DNA of 64,000 nucleotides from Penelope pileata (lineage: Eukaryota > Chordata > Aves > Galliformes > Cracidae): NCBI GenBank assembly GCA_013396635.1, contig WBMW01000794.1, positions 1 through 64,000 of the forward strand, read 5' to 3'. Position numbers and translations under genes: made by a program. Under the pieces are notes generated by a model, which did no database searches, had not been told where the DNA came from, and was given only the letters and a program-made list of their open reading frames with translations. Shown here piece by piece: positions 61,751 through 64,000 of this stretch (position 1 is the first letter of the stretch; each line of letters starts with the position of its first letter).

Positions 61751-64000
61751 CAAAGTCTGCCCTGTGTAAAGTTTTGTTGGTTTTGTAGTACCCTGCATAT
61801 GTCTAATACACTGCAAAATTAGGCTCCCTATTAGACAAGATTTGAAAGTATTCTGTTAAGTTGAAGAGTAAATGGAAATTTTGAGAAAGAAGGTTACAAA
61901 ACATTAAAAAATAAAATAAATTTATAAAATTTGCCTGAAAACTTTACATAGGTGCTGTCACCAAGTGTTATTTCCATATTTTTTATCTCCTGTGTAAACT
62001 GGGATGCATTTGGGCAGAAATTCTCCCTCAAAAATTGAATGTCTCATTTTTCAGTTACTGTTAAACATATACGCTTTTCTGTTTACAACCTCAGAATGCT
62101 ACTGCTGAATCAAACTATATCCTTTGGAACTTTACAGTGATCTTAAGAGTTTTCAGGTAATGCTACAAGTACCAATTTCAGATTGAGAAAAAATTAATTA
62201 TTGCTTAAGTTCTCCAAAGATAAGTATAAAGCATATTAATTCCTTTCAAAATCAGTTTTATCATTTGCTTAGAATACTTAGCTATTGATTTTATTGCTGT
62301 CACTAATTTAATATTAACTTTGGCAGTGATTGATACTGTAATTTTTGTTTTTAATAAGCTTTGGAAAGAACGAGCATATTAGTCTAAAAACTTCAATTGT
62401 TTATTTGTATTTATTTGTTTTTAATCCTTTTAAATTATTGTACATATCATCTGGAAATTATCACATTTTAAAATGAGTCATAATCACTCTTGTTAAAAGA
62501 TAACTCATGAGAAATATGCAAGCTATTTAGAGTTGTGGATTTTTTGATTTTTTTTCTTTATTATTATTAATGTGTAAATCCTTTACATGGTCTGTTTATT
62601 ATACATGATTTTCATTCCTTCTTTTTTAAATGTATGAATTAAAATAATTATTTCTTTAGAGTTACAATTCTATTCCCATTTTCTCCTGGGAATGGAGGGG
62701 GGAATCAACCTTTAGCAACTCATAAGCGTATTCATAGTTATTAGCTTAATTATAGCTGAAGTGTCTACTTCTTACTTTCCAGTTGTTGCAAATAAATTCT
62801 TGTTGTATTACACTTCTAACTGTAGTACTCTCACAAATGTTAATTTAGTATCTTTTCAAGCATGTTTATTCACTGTAATGAAATATGAAATGGCTGACTG
62901 CGTGTAGATGAATCGTGACAGGAACTATAAAAGCCTAGGTTAAGTTGAAATCTAAGAGGCAGGCAAATATTTTAGAGAAACCTATGAGCATGAATAGCTT
63001 CAAGCTTTTTTATTTGTTATCTAATTCCTTCTGATCCATTATTTTTGAGATACAGCCCTGCAATAGGTATTGCAGAAAACAGTGAAAAACAGTGCTTTAA
63101 GAATCCAGAATGAGCTGCTTGCATCAGGTTATTATATTTTTTTGGTGGCTTATTCCATACCAGGCTCATCACTTCAGGTTGACACATTTCAGCTATACTT
63201 GCAGTGCAGGAGCTATTCCCATCTGGCAAGGTGAACTAGGTCTTTGGAGGGAGAGGAGGGGAGGCTGTGCCTGTATGGACACAAGCTCAATGACCCTGTT
63301 TGACTTTATAGACAAAGAACAGTTGATAGCCTGTTTTATTTAGCAGTAAAATTTGCAGCCTTTTTGCATAAGGATTTGATGATGAATTCCTTCGGGCAGT
63401 ACTTGGACAAGTAATTTTTTTTGCCCTGTCACAGATTTTAATCCCTACTTCTTCCACTCCTTCTTCATACTACTGATGTGGTTAAAAAAGGGTTCACCAT
63501 TTAGAGAAGGTGGTTTGCTTTCCAATATCTTCTCAGTGTCCCTTCCTTGTGGACACTATTGCTATGTCTGCTGTGATTACTGCTCATTCATGACATGCCA
63601 GTGCCACCCTCAGTGCTGTTCCAGTGTCCATCCACTTCCCACCCACCTTCTCTGCCCCTAAAGACAGAACAGGGCTGGCTGAAAAGGTAGAAAGGCAGGT
63701 TTCTGTTATTGTATTATGAAGAACCACTGAAAGACTTTGTGGATGAAAAAAAGAAAACCTGACATTAAATTGCATTTTGTGCACTGCAACAGTTATCTCT
63801 GCTTGGGACTCTTTGGAATAAATCTCCTACTTATATCCTTACATTTTAGTAAGAGCATGGGCTACAGAACTGATGCAATGCTTGTTGGCATTGATATTCA
63901 AGGATTTCAGTTAGGAAGTTAAAACCTATTCCTTAATGTCTAACTTGAGTTTTGTATTTTCTTTTTTTTTTTTTTTTTCAGTTTTGTTTTCATTTTTTTA
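61751..64000. other. AT-rich intergenic DNA to the window edge
   Basis: No gene or transposon is recognised. The stretch 63230-63660 is less AT-rich, with short open frames on both strands that lack known motifs. A poly-T run of about 18 followed by CAG lies at 63962-63981. It looks like a vertebrate splice acceptor, but nothing downstream can be assessed. Confidence 0.6.

Noticed and set aside
63962..63981. Poly-T tract followed by CAG, like a 3' splice site
   Set aside because: Such tracts are frequent in AT-rich DNA, only 19 bases follow before the window ends, and no exon or donor can be tested.
1..64000. CRISPR arrays, bacterial operons, phage or secretion systems
   Set aside because: No regularly spaced direct repeats or prokaryotic gene organisation exist. 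CR1, mariner, hAT and avian LTR content shows vertebrate nuclear DNA.

Overview
This window looks like bird nuclear DNA, from a gene-poor, AT-rich stretch of a chromosome. The main evidence is about a dozen copies or fragments of CR1, the LINE that dominates avian genomes. They carry the typical 3' tail repeats (ATTCTGTGA or ATTCTATGA units) and recognisable pieces of the CR1 reverse transcriptase. A degraded mariner of the chicken Galluhop/Mariner1_GG type and an avian ERV-type solo LTR fit the same picture. A galliform is plausible from the mariner and CR1 types, but I cannot prove the species. I found no functional protein-coding gene, no exon I recognise, and no bacterial-type operon, CRISPR array or structural RNA gene.

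Layout: 1-11864 is AT-rich intergenic DNA with two unrecognised ORFs, the second in a GC-richer patch at 10950-11245. Two CR1 copies meet head to head at a single ambiguous base (N at 12292) in 11865-13748. The stretch 13749-22328 holds an inverted pair of a short tRNA-like repeat (17187-17265 and 18472-18550) and an internally deleted mariner (19407 to about 19680). CR1 copies follow at 22329-22822 (-), 23989-24937 (+), 29183-29862 (+) and 32178-33150 (+). The last is interrupted by a 75-base N gap. Small CR1 3' ends lie at 38362-38456 and 40227-40322.

A fossil hAT (Charlie-like) DNA transposon occupies 45163-46046, with terminal inverted repeats, a near-match 8-bp target duplication and a frameshifted transposase C-terminus. 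A possible palindromic element is at 49494-49640. A GC-rich block at about 54045-54715 may be an old LTR. CR1 pieces follow at 58671-58975 (+) and 59219-59628. The second has the 5' inversion expected from twin priming. A solo LTR on the minus strand fills 61183-61750, and the rest to 64000 is AT-rich.

No genes here work together. Each coding remnant belongs to a separate dead mobile element, and the window records successive insertions into non-coding DNA. Family assignments come from motif recognition by eye, without database searches. Fragment ends are accurate to roughly 5-20 bases unless a terminal repeat fixes them.
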